Source of the DNA: Micromonospora coerulea
GTDB taxonomy: Bacteria; Actinomycetota; Actinomycetes; Mycobacteriales; Micromonosporaceae
Assembly: GCF_016598485.1 (NCBI RefSeq)
Contig: NZ_JAEMUW010000025.1
Span: 1 to 64,000 of the forward strand
Direction: 5' to 3'
Length of the DNA: 64,000 nucleotides
The notes under the pieces were generated by a model. That model made no database searches, was not told where the DNA came from, and worked only from the letters and a program-made list of their open reading frames with translations. The position numbers were made by a program, and so were the translations under genes. How positions within the stretch are numbered: the first letter of the stretch is position 1; the number at the start of each line of letters is the position of its first letter. This document shows positions 15,644 to 24,607 of this stretch, in pieces.

Positions 15644-17092
15644 TCAGCTGCCCGGCTTCGGGAAGGCCACCGGGCTGCGGTGCCCGTCCTGGTCCACCGC
15701 CCGGACGCCGAAGAAGACGTTGTCCTTGGACAGGTCGACCGTCACCTCGGTGACGTCCCCGACCGGAATCACCTTCTGCCACTCGGCGGCCGTGGTCTCC
15801 CGCCACACCACCTCGTAGCCGGCCAGGTCCGCCTCGTCGCCGCGCTGCCAGCGCAGAGTGGTGTCGTTGGTGAGGTTGGTGGTGACGATGGTGGCGCCCT
15901 TCGGGGTGCCCGGTGCCTGGGCCAGGGACCACAGCGCCGCCCCGTTCACCAGGGCGACCCGGGTGATGTACCCGAAGTCGCAGAACTCCGGCAGGTCGCC
16001 GTACTGCACGCCGTCGATCACCCGGACGTCCTGGTGCTGGTGGGCGAAGTCCTCGTTCGGCTCGGTGAACCGGCCGGCCGGCCAGCCCTCCCGGAGGAAC
16101 GAGATGTGGTCGCTGCCGCGCAGGTAGCGGTCCCGCCGGTAGATCACCCGTACCTGCATCCCGGTCGCCCCGTTCTCGGCGACGTCGCTGACGAACCGGG
16201 CGAGCTGCCGGGACGGGGAATCGTTCTCGCCGCCCACCGACTGCCGGGTGCTCGCCTCGGCCGGCGTCTCGGCCGTGGGCACCCCCTCGGCGAAGAGTCG
16301 GACCGCCCGCGGGTCGCGGGTGCCGTCGTCGGCGGTGCTGCTACCGATGATGTCGTTGCTGAACATGCCCTGCACGTCGACGCCGGCCGCCTTGAGCTGC
16401 TTGGCCAGGTACGCCGAGCCGTACAGGCCTTGCTCCTCGCCGGCCACGGCGGCGAAGAGGATGGTCGCCTCGGTGCGCCGGGTGGCCATCACCCGGGCCA
16501 GCTCCATCAGCACCGCCACGCCGGAGGCGTCGTCGTCGGCGCCCGGGGCGTCGCCGACCGCGTCCATGACATCTGTGGCGCGCGAGTCGTAGTGGCCGGT
16601 GATCACGTACGCCCGCTGCGAGGCCGAGTCGCCCCGCAGGGTGGCCACCACGTTGGTGATCCGGGTGGCGGTGGGGATGCGGGAGGCGGGCTGCTGGACG
16701 TACGACTGGAGTTCCACGGTCATCCGGCCGCCGGAGGCGGCGGCGTACCCGGAGAGCTGCGCGAAGATCCAGTCCCGGGCGGCGCCGATGCCGCGGACCG
16801 GGTCGTCCTGGCTGGAGAGGGTGTGCCGGGTGCCGAAGGCGGCCAGCCGGCGGACGGTCGCCTCGATCCGGTCGCGGTCCACCTCGCCCAGCAGCGCGTA
16901 CAGCTCCGGGTCGGGCGGTTGCGGCCGGACCGGCTGGCCGGGACCGGGTGGCGCCAGGGCTTCCTCGGCGGCGGCCGGCGCGGCCGCGAACGGTACGGCG
17001 ATGGTGGCGGCGGTGGCCGCGGCGGAGGCGGTCAGGAAGGTGCGCCGGGTGGACCTTGTGGGCCGGTCTCCGGCGGTCTCGTGGGTTCCCAT
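15644..17092 (-). CDS. Tat-exported M28 family zinc metallopeptidase with C-terminal Fn3-like domain
   Basis: 482 residues. A twin-arginine signal (TRRTFLTASAAATAATIAVP, about residues 16-35) with AAA cleavage region sends it out folded. The M28 catalytic set is complete: HYDS, GADDDASG, the GEEQGLYGS glutamates, FSNDIIG and GSDHISF. An Fn3-like domain (about 395-480) follows. Expected to act as an aminopeptidase outside the cell. ATG at 17090-17092 is preceded by GGTGAGG; an ATG 8 codons upstream is also in frame. An AT-rich TATAGA at about 17130 may be its -10 box. Confidence 0.9.
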   Translation of the reverse strand: MGTHETAGDRPTRSTRRTFLTASAAATAATIAVPFAAAPAAAEEALAPPGPGQPVRPQPPDPELYALLGEVDRDRIEATVRRLAAFGTRHTLSSQDDPVRGIGAARDWIFAQLSGYAAASGGRMTVELQSYVQQPASRIPTATRITNVVATLRGDSASQRAYVITGHYDSRATDVMDAVGDAPGADDDASGVAVLMELARVMATRRTEATILFAAVAGEEQGLYGSAYLAKQLKAAGVDVQGMFSNDIIGSSTADDGTRDPRAVRLFAEGVPTAETPAEASTRQSVGGENDSPSRQLARFVSDVAENGATGMQVRVIYRRDRYLRGSDHISFLREGWPAGRFTEPNEDFAHQHQDVRVIDGVQYGDLPEFCDFGYITRVALVNGAALWSLAQAPGTPKGATIVTTNLTNDTTLRWQRGDEADLAGYEVVWRETTAAEWQKVIPVGDVTEVTVDLSKDNVFFGVRAVDQDGHRSPVAFPKPGS

Positions 17093-17244
17093 CAGCGCAT
17101 CCTCACCCCAGCGCATGAGATTTGTCTATATAGTCCGAGGTGGATGAGACCGCCTGCGGGGTCACCCGGCGGGTGACGACTCCGGGTGACCGTCGCCTTT
17201 CGGTGACGGCATGCCGGGGTCGCCCATCGGGCGGGCTTCGCCAC

Positions 17245-17269
17245 GTTTGTCGGGCGTGTCGACGGGAAC
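17245..17269 (+). promoter_or_regulatory. Sigma-F-type promoter of the NDH-2-like gene
   Basis: GTTT (17245-17248), 15-nt spacer, GGGAAC (17264-17269), 10 nt before the ATG, which would give a leaderless or nearly leaderless message. Confidence 0.7.
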
Positions 17270-17279
17270 GGCAGCGGGC

Positions 17280-18578
17280 ATGACGAAACCTCGTGTGGTG
17301 ATCGTGGGGGCCGGGTTCGCCGGATACCACGCGGCGAAGACGTTGAGCCGGCTCGCCGGCGAGCGGGCCGAGATCGTCCTGCTGAACTCGACCGACTACT
17401 TCCTCTACCTGCCGCTGCTGCCCGAGGTCGCCGCCGGGGTGGTCGAGCCGACCCGGATCTCGGTGCCGCTGTCCGGCACGCTCAACGGGGTCCGGGTGGT
17501 GATCGGCGAGGCGGACCGGGTGGACCTGCAGAACCGCTGGGTCGGCTACCGGCAGCAGGAGGGCGACCGGGGCCAACTGGCGTACGACCGCCTGGTCCTC
17601 GCCGTCGGCAGCGTCAACAAGCTGCTGCCGATCCCCGGCGCGACCGAGTACGCGCACGGCTTCCGCGGCCTGCCGGAGGCGCTCTACCTGCACGACCACG
17701 TGGTCCGGCAGATCGAGCTGGCCGAGCTGGCCGAGGACCCGGCCGAGCAGCGGGCCCGGACCACCTTCGTGGTGGTGGGCGCCGGCTACACCGGCACCGA
17801 GGTCGCCGCGCACGGGCAGCTCTTCACCGACCGGCTGGTCGCCCAGCGCCCGCACCTGACCGTTCGGCCACGCTGGATGCTGCTGGACATCGCATCCCGG
17901 GTGCTGCCCGAGCTGGACGAGCGGATGTCGCGCACCGCCGACCGGGTGCTGCGGCGGCGCGGCGTGGACGTGCGGATGGGCACGTCGGTGTCGGAGGCCA
18001 CCCCGGACGGGGTGATGCTGACCGACGGCGAGTACGTGCCGACGTGCAGCCTGGTCTGGTGCGTCGGGGTACGCCCGGACCCGTTCGTGGCCGAGCTGGG
18101 GCTGCGCACCGAGAAGGGCCGCCTGGTGACCGACGAGTATCTCAACGTCCCCGGGTACCCCGAGGTGTACGCCTGCGGCGACGCGGCCGCCGTGCCCGAC
18201 CTGACCCGCCCCGGCCAGATCTGCGCGATGACCGCGCAGCACGCCCAGCGGCAGGGGAAACTGGCGGCGCAGAACATCGCCGCGTCGTACGGGCAGGGCA
18301 AGCGCAAGCCGTACCGGCACTACGACCTGGGCTGGGTGGTCGACCTGGGCGGCAAGGACGCCGCGGCGAACCCGCTGAAGGTGTCGCTGTCGGGCCTGCC
18401 GGCGAAGGCCGTCACGCGGGGCTACCACCTGCTGGCGATGCCGGGCAACCGGGCCCGGGTGGGGGCCGACTGGGTGCTGGACGCGACCCAGTCCCGGCCG
18501 GCGGTGCAGCTCGGCCTCGTCCCGGCCAACGCGGTACCGCTGGAGAGCCGGTCGCCCGAGATGGTGCGCCGCTCCTGA
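17280..18578 (+). CDS. NAD(P)/FAD-dependent oxidoreductase, type II NADH dehydrogenase-like
   Basis: 432 residues. FAD motif VVIVGAGFAGYHAA (about 6-19), NAD(P) motif VVVGAGYTGTEVA (about 162-174), and VYACGDAAAVPD (about 298-309) define the family; the C-terminus lacks the hydrophobic anchor of classical NDH-2. It may feed electrons to quinone without proton pumping. ATG 17280 is supported by the promoter 10 nt upstream; an upstream GTG is disfavoured for the same reason. The promoter suggests stress-time respiration. Confidence 0.88.
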   Translation: MTKPRVVIVGAGFAGYHAAKTLSRLAGERAEIVLLNSTDYFLYLPLLPEVAAGVVEPTRISVPLSGTLNGVRVVIGEADRVDLQNRWVGYRQQEGDRGQLAYDRLVLAVGSVNKLLPIPGATEYAHGFRGLPEALYLHDHVVRQIELAELAEDPAEQRARTTFVVVGAGYTGTEVAAHGQLFTDRLVAQRPHLTVRPRWMLLDIASRVLPELDERMSRTADRVLRRRGVDVRMGTSVSEATPDGVMLTDGEYVPTCSLVWCVGVRPDPFVAELGLRTEKGRLVTDEYLNVPGYPEVYACGDAAAVPDLTRPGQICAMTAQHAQRQGKLAAQNIAASYGQGKRKPYRHYDLGWVVDLGGKDAAANPLKVSLSGLPAKAVTRGYHLLAMPGNRARVGADWVLDATQSRPAVQLGLVPANAVPLESRSPEMVRRS

Positions 18579-18592
18579 GCCACGGTCAGCCA

Positions 18593-18639
18593 CCGGCCGG
18601 CGGCGGGTCCCCGGTGCCAGGGGCCCGCCCGCCGGCCGG
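18593..18639. terminator. Terminator hairpin between convergent genes
   Basis: Arms 18593-18612 and 18620-18639 pair over about 19 bp with one bulge, beginning 15 nt after the dehydrogenase stop. Confidence 0.75.
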
Positions 18640-18698
18640 GGTCCGTCCGCCGGCTCCCCGCGCTCCGGGCGGAACCGCTGCCCACCGTGGCGCCGCGG

Positions 18699-19490
18699 TC
18701 ACTGGTCGGCGAGGGTGGCGTCGGTGGCCGGGCGCGCACCGGAGACGAAGGCGTCCAGCGCCGGGCCGTGCAGCACCCCGCCCGGGACGGGATCGGCGGC
18801 CACCCGGGTCGCCAGCCGGCGTACCGGCAGGCGGCCGGCGCGGCGCGCGGCGGCGAGCACCAGGTTGCCGTACCGACGCCCGCGCAGCATCCGGCGGTCG
18901 GCAACCAGGCACACGTCGGCGAAGACCGCGCGGAGGGTGGCCACCTGGGTCCGGGCGAAGACCAGCGGGGGCAGGTCCGTCACGTTGACCAGGTACACCC
19001 CGTCCGGGTGCAGCGTGCGGGCCACCCCGGCGGCGAACTCCACGCTGGCCACGTGGCCGGGCATCCGGGCGGCCCGGTAGATGTCGGCGAGGACCACGTC
19101 GTACCGGTCGGGCGGGGCGGCGGTCACCGTGTCCCGCGCGTCGGCCACCCGCACGGCGACCCCGGGTGCCGGCGGCGGCAGCTCCCGGCGGACCAGCTCG
19201 ACCACCGCCGCGTCGCGTTCGACCACGAGCTGCGCCGATCCGGGTCGGGTGGCCGCCAGCCAGCGCGGCAGGGTGAGCGCGCCGCCGCCGAGGTGCAGGG
19301 CGGTCACCGGCCGGCCGGGCGGGGCGGCCAGGTCGACCACCGCCGCCATCCGGCGCACGTACTCGAAGTGCAGGTATCGGGGGTCCGCCACGTCCACATA
19401 CGACTGCGCCACGCCGGCGGCGAGCAGCGTACGCCCGGTCCGTCGGGCCGGGTCGACGACCAGCTCCAGGCCCTCGGCGGCGGTCTCCAT
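18699..19490 (-). CDS. Spermidine synthase-like methyltransferase-fold protein
   Basis: 263 residues. The sequence has the polyamine-synthase-like fold: QSYVDVADPRYLHFEYVRRM near 27-46, the nucleotide-binding ALHLGGGALTLPRWLA near 63-78, ARDTV acidic region, and YDVVLADIY near 124-132. The gatekeeper and polyamine-binding residues of true spermidine synthases are not obvious, as is usual in actinobacterial homologues, so the reaction is unknown. ATG at 19488-19490 preferred over an upstream TTG. Confidence 0.82.
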   Translation of the reverse strand: METAAEGLELVVDPARRTGRTLLAAGVAQSYVDVADPRYLHFEYVRRMAAVVDLAAPPGRPVTALHLGGGALTLPRWLAATRPGSAQLVVERDAAVVELVRRELPPPAPGVAVRVADARDTVTAAPPDRYDVVLADIYRAARMPGHVASVEFAAGVARTLHPDGVYLVNVTDLPPLVFARTQVATLRAVFADVCLVADRRMLRGRRYGNLVLAAARRAGRLPVRRLATRVAADPVPGGVLHGPALDAFVSGARPATDATLADQ

Positions 19491-19594
19491 GGCGGGCAAC
19501 GGTAACCGAGGCGACCCCCGCCGGACCCGGTCGGGCCGGGCCCGGCGACGATCGCGGCCAGGTCGGCGCGGGCGCGCGCCGCCGGCTCACGGCC

Positions 19595-20572
19595 TCAGCC
19601 GGCGTTAATGCCGGCGCCGACCTCCTCGATGGCGTCGTCGATCCGAGCGGCCAGGTCGACGTCCACGGCGGTCACCCCGTCGACCTGCCGGGTCCGCACG
19701 GTCAGCACGGCGCTGTCCGGGTCCGGCCGGCCGATCTGCGGTCCGCGCCCGACCTCCACCCGCAGCTGGTCGATCCGGTCGAGCACCCGGTCCAGGTTGT
19801 CCGGCGGCAGCTCGATCGTGCGCACCAGCGACTGCCGGTCACTCGACCAGTACGGCAGCAGGCCGAGCGCCTCGCGCAGCTCGTCCTCGGCCAGCGGCGC
19901 GGTGGCGGACACCGGGCCCACCAGGCCACCGCCGGCCTCCGGCGGCGCGAGCAGGTCCCGCAACCCGTCCGGTACGCGCAGCGACTCCACCAGGTCGCCG
20001 TCCGCGTCGGCCAGCGCGGCGAGGGTCGCCTGCGCCTGGTAGCGGGCCTGTTCCGGGCTGCGGCCGCTGATCCGGGCCACCTCGGCGAGGAAGCCGGACA
20101 GCTCCCGGTGCTGCTCGATGCCGTCCACCGGCACCACGTCGTGCAGGGACACCGGCACGGCCTCGAGCAACCGCTCCCGCTCGGTCTCCTCCAGCGCCCA
20201 GGCCAGCGCCAGGACGGTCGCCTCGGCGCCCACCTTGGCGGTGCGGAAGTCCACTCCCGTCCGGCGGCTGACGTCGCCGACCAGCTCCCGGTAGCCCATC
20301 GTGGTCACCCCGGGTACGCCGGCCCTCCGCTCGGTACGCGGCCGCGGGCTCTCCGGCACCCCGGCGGGCGGCGGCGCGGGACCGCCCCGGGTGGTGTCCG
20401 GCTTGTGCCGCCCGGCCGGCGGCGGCCCGGCCCGCTTGCCCCGGTCCAGGGAGGTGATCTGCTTGGACGCGCTCAGGCTGGCGCCGGTCTGGCTGGGCTG
20501 TTGACCGCGCCCGCGGGCCTCCCGGGCCAGGGCCCGCCGGCGCTGGTTGTCACCCTCCATCTGCTTGCGCAT
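19595..20572 (-). CDS. DUF2267 protein fused to a pterin-dehydratase-like domain lacking its catalytic histidines
   Basis: 325 residues. About 1-90 is basic, Pro/Gln-rich and probably disordered (MRKQMEGDNQRRRALAREAR). About 95-215 is a two-part DUF2267 domain (MGYRELVGDVSRRTG; SGFLAEVARISGRSPEQA). About 230-320 resembles pterin-4a-carbinolamine dehydratase: SLVRTIELPPDNLDRVLDRI, then AVLTVRTRQVDGVTAVDVDLA. The catalytic HHP motif of that family is replaced by RGP (EVGRGPQI), so it is likely a binding or dimerisation module. ATG 20570-20572 follows GAGGTG. A sigma-F-type promoter lies upstream. Confidence 0.72.
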   Translation of the reverse strand: MRKQMEGDNQRRRALAREARGRGQQPSQTGASLSASKQITSLDRGKRAGPPPAGRHKPDTTRGGPAPPPAGVPESPRPRTERRAGVPGVTTMGYRELVGDVSRRTGVDFRTAKVGAEATVLALAWALEETERERLLEAVPVSLHDVVPVDGIEQHRELSGFLAEVARISGRSPEQARYQAQATLAALADADGDLVESLRVPDGLRDLLAPPEAGGGLVGPVSATAPLAEDELREALGLLPYWSSDRQSLVRTIELPPDNLDRVLDRIDQLRVEVGRGPQIGRPDPDSAVLTVRTRQVDGVTAVDVDLAARIDDAIEEVGAGINAG

Positions 20573-20617
20573 CGTCGCACCTCGTTCCTCGTCGCGTTCG
20601 GCCGTTCCGCGGGTCGC

Positions 20618-20643
20618 CTTCCCGCCCCCGCGGGGAAGGAAAC
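20618..20643 (-). promoter_or_regulatory. Sigma-F-type promoter of the DUF2267 fusion gene
   Basis: Minus strand: GTTT (20643-20640), 16-nt spacer, GGGAAG (20623-20618), 46 nt before the start codon. Confidence 0.6.
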
Positions 20644-20774
20644 GGCCGCGTCCGGCATCCGACCACCGGCCGACGACAGCTTCATTCGCTGCGGGTGAGG
20701 GGCGTTCACCCGGCGGCGACCCACGATCGGGACGGACCGGGAAACTTCCGAGGCACGCGGAAGGGAAGGTCGTC

Positions 20775-21089
20775 ATGAAGAGGATCGTCGAGATCGTCCC
20801 CGCTCGACCCGGCTGGTACGCCCGCTGGCGGGTGGACCCCAAAGCCACCCGCTGCTACGCGGTGACCCTGTGGGCGCTGCTCGAGGAGGGCGACGGGACC
20901 GGCCGTGAGGTGGTCGGCGTGGACTGTGTCGGACAGTGGCCCGGAGCGGACGACAACGAGGCGGGTGGGGAGTTCGTCCGCTATCTCTTCCAGACGCCCG
21001 ATTCCGGTCAACCGGACGATGCGGAGCCGCCGATGACGGCGGAGCTGCGGTCCTCGGGGCCCCGGTTGCAGCCGGTGCCCTCCGCCTGA
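20775..21089 (+). CDS. Small hypothetical protein
   Basis: 104 residues, soluble. The N-terminal MKRIVEIVPARPGWYARWRV and TRCYAVTLWALLEE suggest a small beta-rich domain; the last 30 residues are Pro/Ser-rich and likely disordered. No family recognised. A GGAAGGGAAGG ribosome region precedes the ATG. It is divergent from the DUF2267 fusion gene and has its own terminator. Confidence 0.7.
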   Translation: MKRIVEIVPARPGWYARWRVDPKATRCYAVTLWALLEEGDGTGREVVGVDCVGQWPGADDNEAGGEFVRYLFQTPDSGQPDDAEPPMTAELRSSGPRLQPVPSA

Positions 21090-21101
21090 GCCACCCTCCC
21101 C

Positions 21102-21134
21102 GGCCCCCGACCCCTGGTCCCAGGGTCGGGGGCC
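21102..21134. terminator. Terminator between convergent genes
   Basis: Stem 21102-21117 with 21120-21134, 15 bp with one bulged base, tight loop, after the stop at 21089. Confidence 0.75.
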
Positions 21135-21185
21135 ACCCCTGTCCATCGACGGGCTGGCGCGGTTGAGCCGGCGGTGCGGGCCGGG

Positions 21186-21533
21186 TCAGCCCGCCGCGCG
21201 GCCGGATTCCGTGGCGGCGAGCGGGGCCATGGCCAACAGCTCGCCGAGCCCCGTCCGGTCGAGCAGCTGCCGCACCTGCGTGTTCATCCCGGTGAGCTGG
21301 ACCGGCCCGGTGCCGGCGCGGTGGATCACCACGAAGGCGCTCAGCCCGGACGAGTCGCACAGGACCACGCCGGCGAGGTCGATCAGCAGTTCCCGGTAGC
21401 CGTCCACGCGCAGCTCCGCGGCGGCGGCGACGAGTTCCGGGGCGGTGTCGAAGTCCAGCTCGCCGGTCAGCCGCAGCCGGGCGCGCCCGGGGTCGAGCCG
21501 GGTCATCTCGATGGTCAACAGCCGGGAGGGCAT
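21186..21533 (-). CDS. STAS-domain anti-sigma factor antagonist (RsbV/SpoIIAA type)
   Basis: 115 residues, one STAS domain. RLTGELDFDTAPELVAAA and LIDLAGVVLCDSSGLSAFV are typical; the serine phosphorylated in SpoIIAA is present in CDSSG. Unphosphorylated STAS proteins bind the anti-sigma kinase and release the sigma factor. It lies divergent from the SpoIIE-type phosphatase gene, which could dephosphorylate it. ATG at 21531-21533 chosen; an ATG eight codons upstream is possible. Confidence 0.9.
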   Translation of the reverse strand: MPSRLLTIEMTRLDPGRARLRLTGELDFDTAPELVAAAAELRVDGYRELLIDLAGVVLCDSSGLSAFVVIHRAGTGPVQLTGMNTQVRQLLDRTGLGELLAMAPLAATESGRAAG

Positions 21534-21719
21534 GGGTCCATGCTCCCAGCCCCGCATGACCGGGAAACCCCGGGGTCCTCACGCGGAGGCGGACCTGCCG
21601 TGGGGTGGCGGTCCTGGCGTACCGGCGTAGGGTGGGGCGAAGAAATTGGAACACATACGCCGTTTCCGGTACCGCGGGTGTCGAGACCGCGGATGTCGAC
21701 AAGGAGTGGGGCTTAGCTG

Positions 21720-23474
21720 GTGACTGTTGCGGACGTCAGGGATTCCGACCCGGGCGACGGACGGATCTCCACGCCGAGTACCGCACGGGTTCCGGCGCGA
21801 TCCGCCGACGTCCCGGTCGCGTCCACCCTGCCGCCGCTGGCCCGGGACCGTGGCCTGCCCGCCCCCGACTGGTCGGAGGTGGTCGAGCACTTCCGCGAGG
21901 GTCTGATCGTCTGCGACGCCGACGGCGTGGTCCGCCACCTCAGCCCGGTCGCCGAGCGGCTGCTGCCCGAGGTGGTGCCCGGTGAGCTGCTCGCGTCCGC
22001 CGGCATCGCCGCCCTCGCCAGTGCCGGCGAATTCACCCACCGGGGCCACCGGCTGCGGGTTCGGCAGGTGCCGCTGTCCGCCGCCCGTTGCTGCTGGTAC
22101 GTCGAGGACGTCACGGAGACCGTCAGCCGCGCCGACGCGCTGCTGGCCGAGCGGGCCCGCTCGGCGTTCCTGGCCGTGGTGGGCGAGAAGCTGGGCAACC
22201 CGCTGCACCCGGACCGGGCCGCCGCCGCCGTGGTGCGGCTCGCGGTGCCGACCCTCGCCGACGTCGCCGTGCTGGTGCTGGCGCCCCGCTCCGGGCGGGC
22301 CCGGTGGTGGCGGGCGTGCCGCTCGGACGACGAGGCCCCGACGGTGGACAGCGGCAAGCTCGACGCCGTCGACCTGCCCGGAGCGATCGAGGAGGGGCTG
22401 GCGGGGATCGAGCCGCACACCCTGGACTGGCTGGTCGAGCAGGCGGTCGACGCCGGCTGGCTGCCCGGCGTGATCGGCGCCGAGGCGACGGCCCGGGTGG
22501 TCCCACTGCCCGGCCGGGACACCCCGGCGGGCGTGCTGCTGGTCGCCCGCCGGGCCACCCGCTGGTACGACGAGGCCGACGTCGACCTGGTCCGCGCCTT
22601 CGCGGCCCGGGCCGGGGCGGCGCTGACCACCGCCGTGCTCTACCGCGACCAGGCCGAGGTGGCCGACACCCTGCAGGCCAGCCTGGTGCCGGTCGAGCCG
22701 GCGGCGGCGCCCGGGGTGCAGTGGGGCACCGCGTACCGGCCGGCGCAGGCCGGCCTGCGTATCGGTGGCGACTTCTACGGCGCGCACCGGCTCGCCGACG
22801 GCGGCTCCGTCTTCTTCCTCGGTGACGTCTCGGGCAAGGGCGTGGAGGCCGCCGTCTTCACCGGGCAGCTCCGCCAGTGCCTGCAGGCGTTGCACCGGGT
22901 GGAGTCGCAGCCGGGCCGCCTGCTGCGGCTGCTCAACGACGCGTTGCTGGAGACCACCCAGGCCCACGGGCAGGGGCGGTTCGCCACCATCGTGCTCGGC
23001 GTGGCGCGCCCGCAGCGCGACGGCGGCCTGACCCTCACCATGGCCGGCGGCGGGCACCTCCCGCCGCTGGTGCTGCGCGCCTCCGGGGACATCGAGGTGG
23101 TGCCGCTCAGCGGCATGCTGATCGGCGTGGTGCCCGACCCGCGGATCGGCGAGGTCACCGTCCGGCTGGAGCCGGGGGAGACCTGCCTGCTCTACAGCGA
23201 CGGGGTGACCGAGGCCCGTGGTGGCCGGCGCGGCGACGAGCAGTTCGGCGCCGAGCGGCTGTTCACCGCGGTCTCCGGCTGCCACCGGATGCCGGCGCCG
23301 GCCCTGGCCGAGCGGATCGAGCAGGTGACCTGCGACTGGCTGGCCCACGGCGACCACGACGACATCGCGGTGCTCGCCCTGCGGGCCACCGGCCCGACGG
23401 TGCGTACGCCCCGCCACCTGCACGCGGTGCCGAGCTCGGCCCGCCCCGAGCGCCCGAGGGAGATCCACGCGTGA
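21720..23474 (+). CDS. SpoIIE/RsbU-type PP2C serine phosphatase with PAS- and GAF-like sensor domains
   Basis: 584 residues. About 50-115 is PAS-like (FREGLIVCDADGVVRHLSPVAERLL), 150-320 GAF-like (VLLVARRATRWYDEADVDLV at its end) and 345-570 the phosphatase. Metal-binding aspartates are in IGGDFYGA, LGDVSGKGVEAAVF, LLYSDGVTEARG and DHDDIAVLAL, so it should be active. It would dephosphorylate STAS proteins such as those at 21186 and 24608. The GTG start follows AAGGAG. Its stop overlaps the next gene by 4 nt (GTGA), implying coupled expression with the B12 sensor. Confidence 0.92.
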   Translation: MTVADVRDSDPGDGRISTPSTARVPARSADVPVASTLPPLARDRGLPAPDWSEVVEHFREGLIVCDADGVVRHLSPVAERLLPEVVPGELLASAGIAALASAGEFTHRGHRLRVRQVPLSAARCCWYVEDVTETVSRADALLAERARSAFLAVVGEKLGNPLHPDRAAAAVVRLAVPTLADVAVLVLAPRSGRARWWRACRSDDEAPTVDSGKLDAVDLPGAIEEGLAGIEPHTLDWLVEQAVDAGWLPGVIGAEATARVVPLPGRDTPAGVLLVARRATRWYDEADVDLVRAFAARAGAALTTAVLYRDQAEVADTLQASLVPVEPAAAPGVQWGTAYRPAQAGLRIGGDFYGAHRLADGGSVFFLGDVSGKGVEAAVFTGQLRQCLQALHRVESQPGRLLRLLNDALLETTQAHGQGRFATIVLGVARPQRDGGLTLTMAGGGHLPPLVLRASGDIEVVPLSGMLIGVVPDPRIGEVTVRLEPGETCLLYSDGVTEARGGRRGDEQFGAERLFTAVSGCHRMPAPALAERIEQVTCDWLAHGDHDDIAVLALRATGPTVRTPRHLHAVPSSARPERPREIHA

Positions 23475-24520
23475 CCGCCACCACCACCGAGGTCGACCCG
23501 GCCCACGCCTACTCCGGCTACCTCCGGTCCCTCGAGGAGGCGGACGAGTACGCCGCCGTCGAGGTGGCGCTGGGGCTGCTCGAGGCCGGCGTGCCGGCGG
23601 AGCGGCTGCTGCTCGACCTGGTCGCCCCGGCCCAGGCGGAGGTGGGGGAGCGTTGGGCGCGCAACGAGTGGAGCGTGGCCCAGGAGCACGCGGCCACTCA
23701 CATCAGCGAGCGGGTGGTGGCCGCGATCGCCGGGCACGCGAATCCCCGGCCGACCCGCGGCCGGATCGTGGTGGCCTGCCTGGACGGCGAGTGGCACGCG
23801 CTGCCGCCGCGCCTGGTGGCCGAGGTGCTGCGGCTGCGCGGTTGGCAGGTCACCTTCCTCGGCGCCAGCGTCCCCGCCGCCCACCTGGTGTCCTACCTGC
23901 ACCGCTACGACGCGCACGCGGTCCTGCTGGCCTGCGCGCTGCCGATGCGGCTGCCGCACGCGCACCGCATGATCGAGGCGTGCCGCCGGTCGGACGTGCC
24001 GGTGGTCGTCGGCGGGCGTGGGTTCGGCGAGGACGGGCGCTGGGCGCGGCGGCTGGGGGCGGTGTGGGCGCCGGACGCCCCGGCGGCCGGTGACCTGGTC
24101 GCCGACGAGCGGGCGTTGCGCCGGGTGCCGCCGACCGACCTGGACCACCTCGCCGACGACGAGTACGCCAGCCTGGTCAAGCGGCGCGGCGACCTGATCG
24201 ACAGCGCGCTGGCGGACCTGCGGGAGCGGGTCCCCGCCGTGCACGACTACACCCCGGCGCAGCTCGACTCGACCGTCAGCGACCTGGGCTACATCCTCGA
24301 CTTCCTGGCCGCCGCGCTCTACGTCGACGACGCGACCCTCTTCACCGACTTCGTCGAGTGGCTGGTGGCGATCCTGACCAGCCGCGGGGTGCCGGCGGCC
24401 GCCGTGGGGCTGACCCTGGGGCACTACGCGCAGGTGTTGCGGGACTTTCCCCGGGCCGCGCGGTTCCTCGACGCTGGTCGGGCGCGGGTGAACGGGCTGG
24501 CCGGCCGGTCCCGGCCCTGA
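23471..24520 (+). CDS. Cobalamin-binding sensor protein, possible B12 photoreceptor, coupled to the phosphatase
   Basis: 349 residues. A helical cap domain (about 10-90) holds W62-x9-E72-H73, the signature of light-sensing adenosylcobalamin proteins such as CarH. A Rossmann B12-binding domain (about 97-215) has EWHALP with His109 where the lower-ligand histidine sits, though the following Gly is Pro, then TFLGASVPAAHLV and VVVGGRGFG. About 220-349 is a helical domain of RsbR-N/globin-like type rather than a DNA-binding domain. So output is probably through protein contact with the phosphatase or STAS proteins. Cofactor and light response are inferred. Confidence 0.82.
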   Translation: MTATTTEVDPAHAYSGYLRSLEEADEYAAVEVALGLLEAGVPAERLLLDLVAPAQAEVGERWARNEWSVAQEHAATHISERVVAAIAGHANPRPTRGRIVVACLDGEWHALPPRLVAEVLRLRGWQVTFLGASVPAAHLVSYLHRYDAHAVLLACALPMRLPHAHRMIEACRRSDVPVVVGGRGFGEDGRWARRLGAVWAPDAPAAGDLVADERALRRVPPTDLDHLADDEYASLVKRRGDLIDSALADLRERVPAVHDYTPAQLDSTVSDLGYILDFLAAALYVDDATLFTDFVEWLVAILTSRGVPAAAVGLTLGHYAQVLRDFPRAARFLDAGRARVNGLAGRSRP

Positions 24521-24607
24521 CCGGGTCGGATCTCGGGCGGGGCGGACCCCTGCATATACTTGCTGCACTGCAAGCATTCGCCTGCGGTGGGAGCGAGAGG
24601 GGCCACG

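Noticed and set aside
15680..17176. Long plus-strand frame opposite the M28 peptidase
   Set aside because: Its product is a low-complexity antisense reading; the minus-strand peptidase has a complete motif set.
24541..24607. CTTGC/GCAAG inverted repeat near the second STAS gene as an operator
   Set aside because: The stem is only 5 bp and similar matches arise easily; kept only as a note on a possible promoter.
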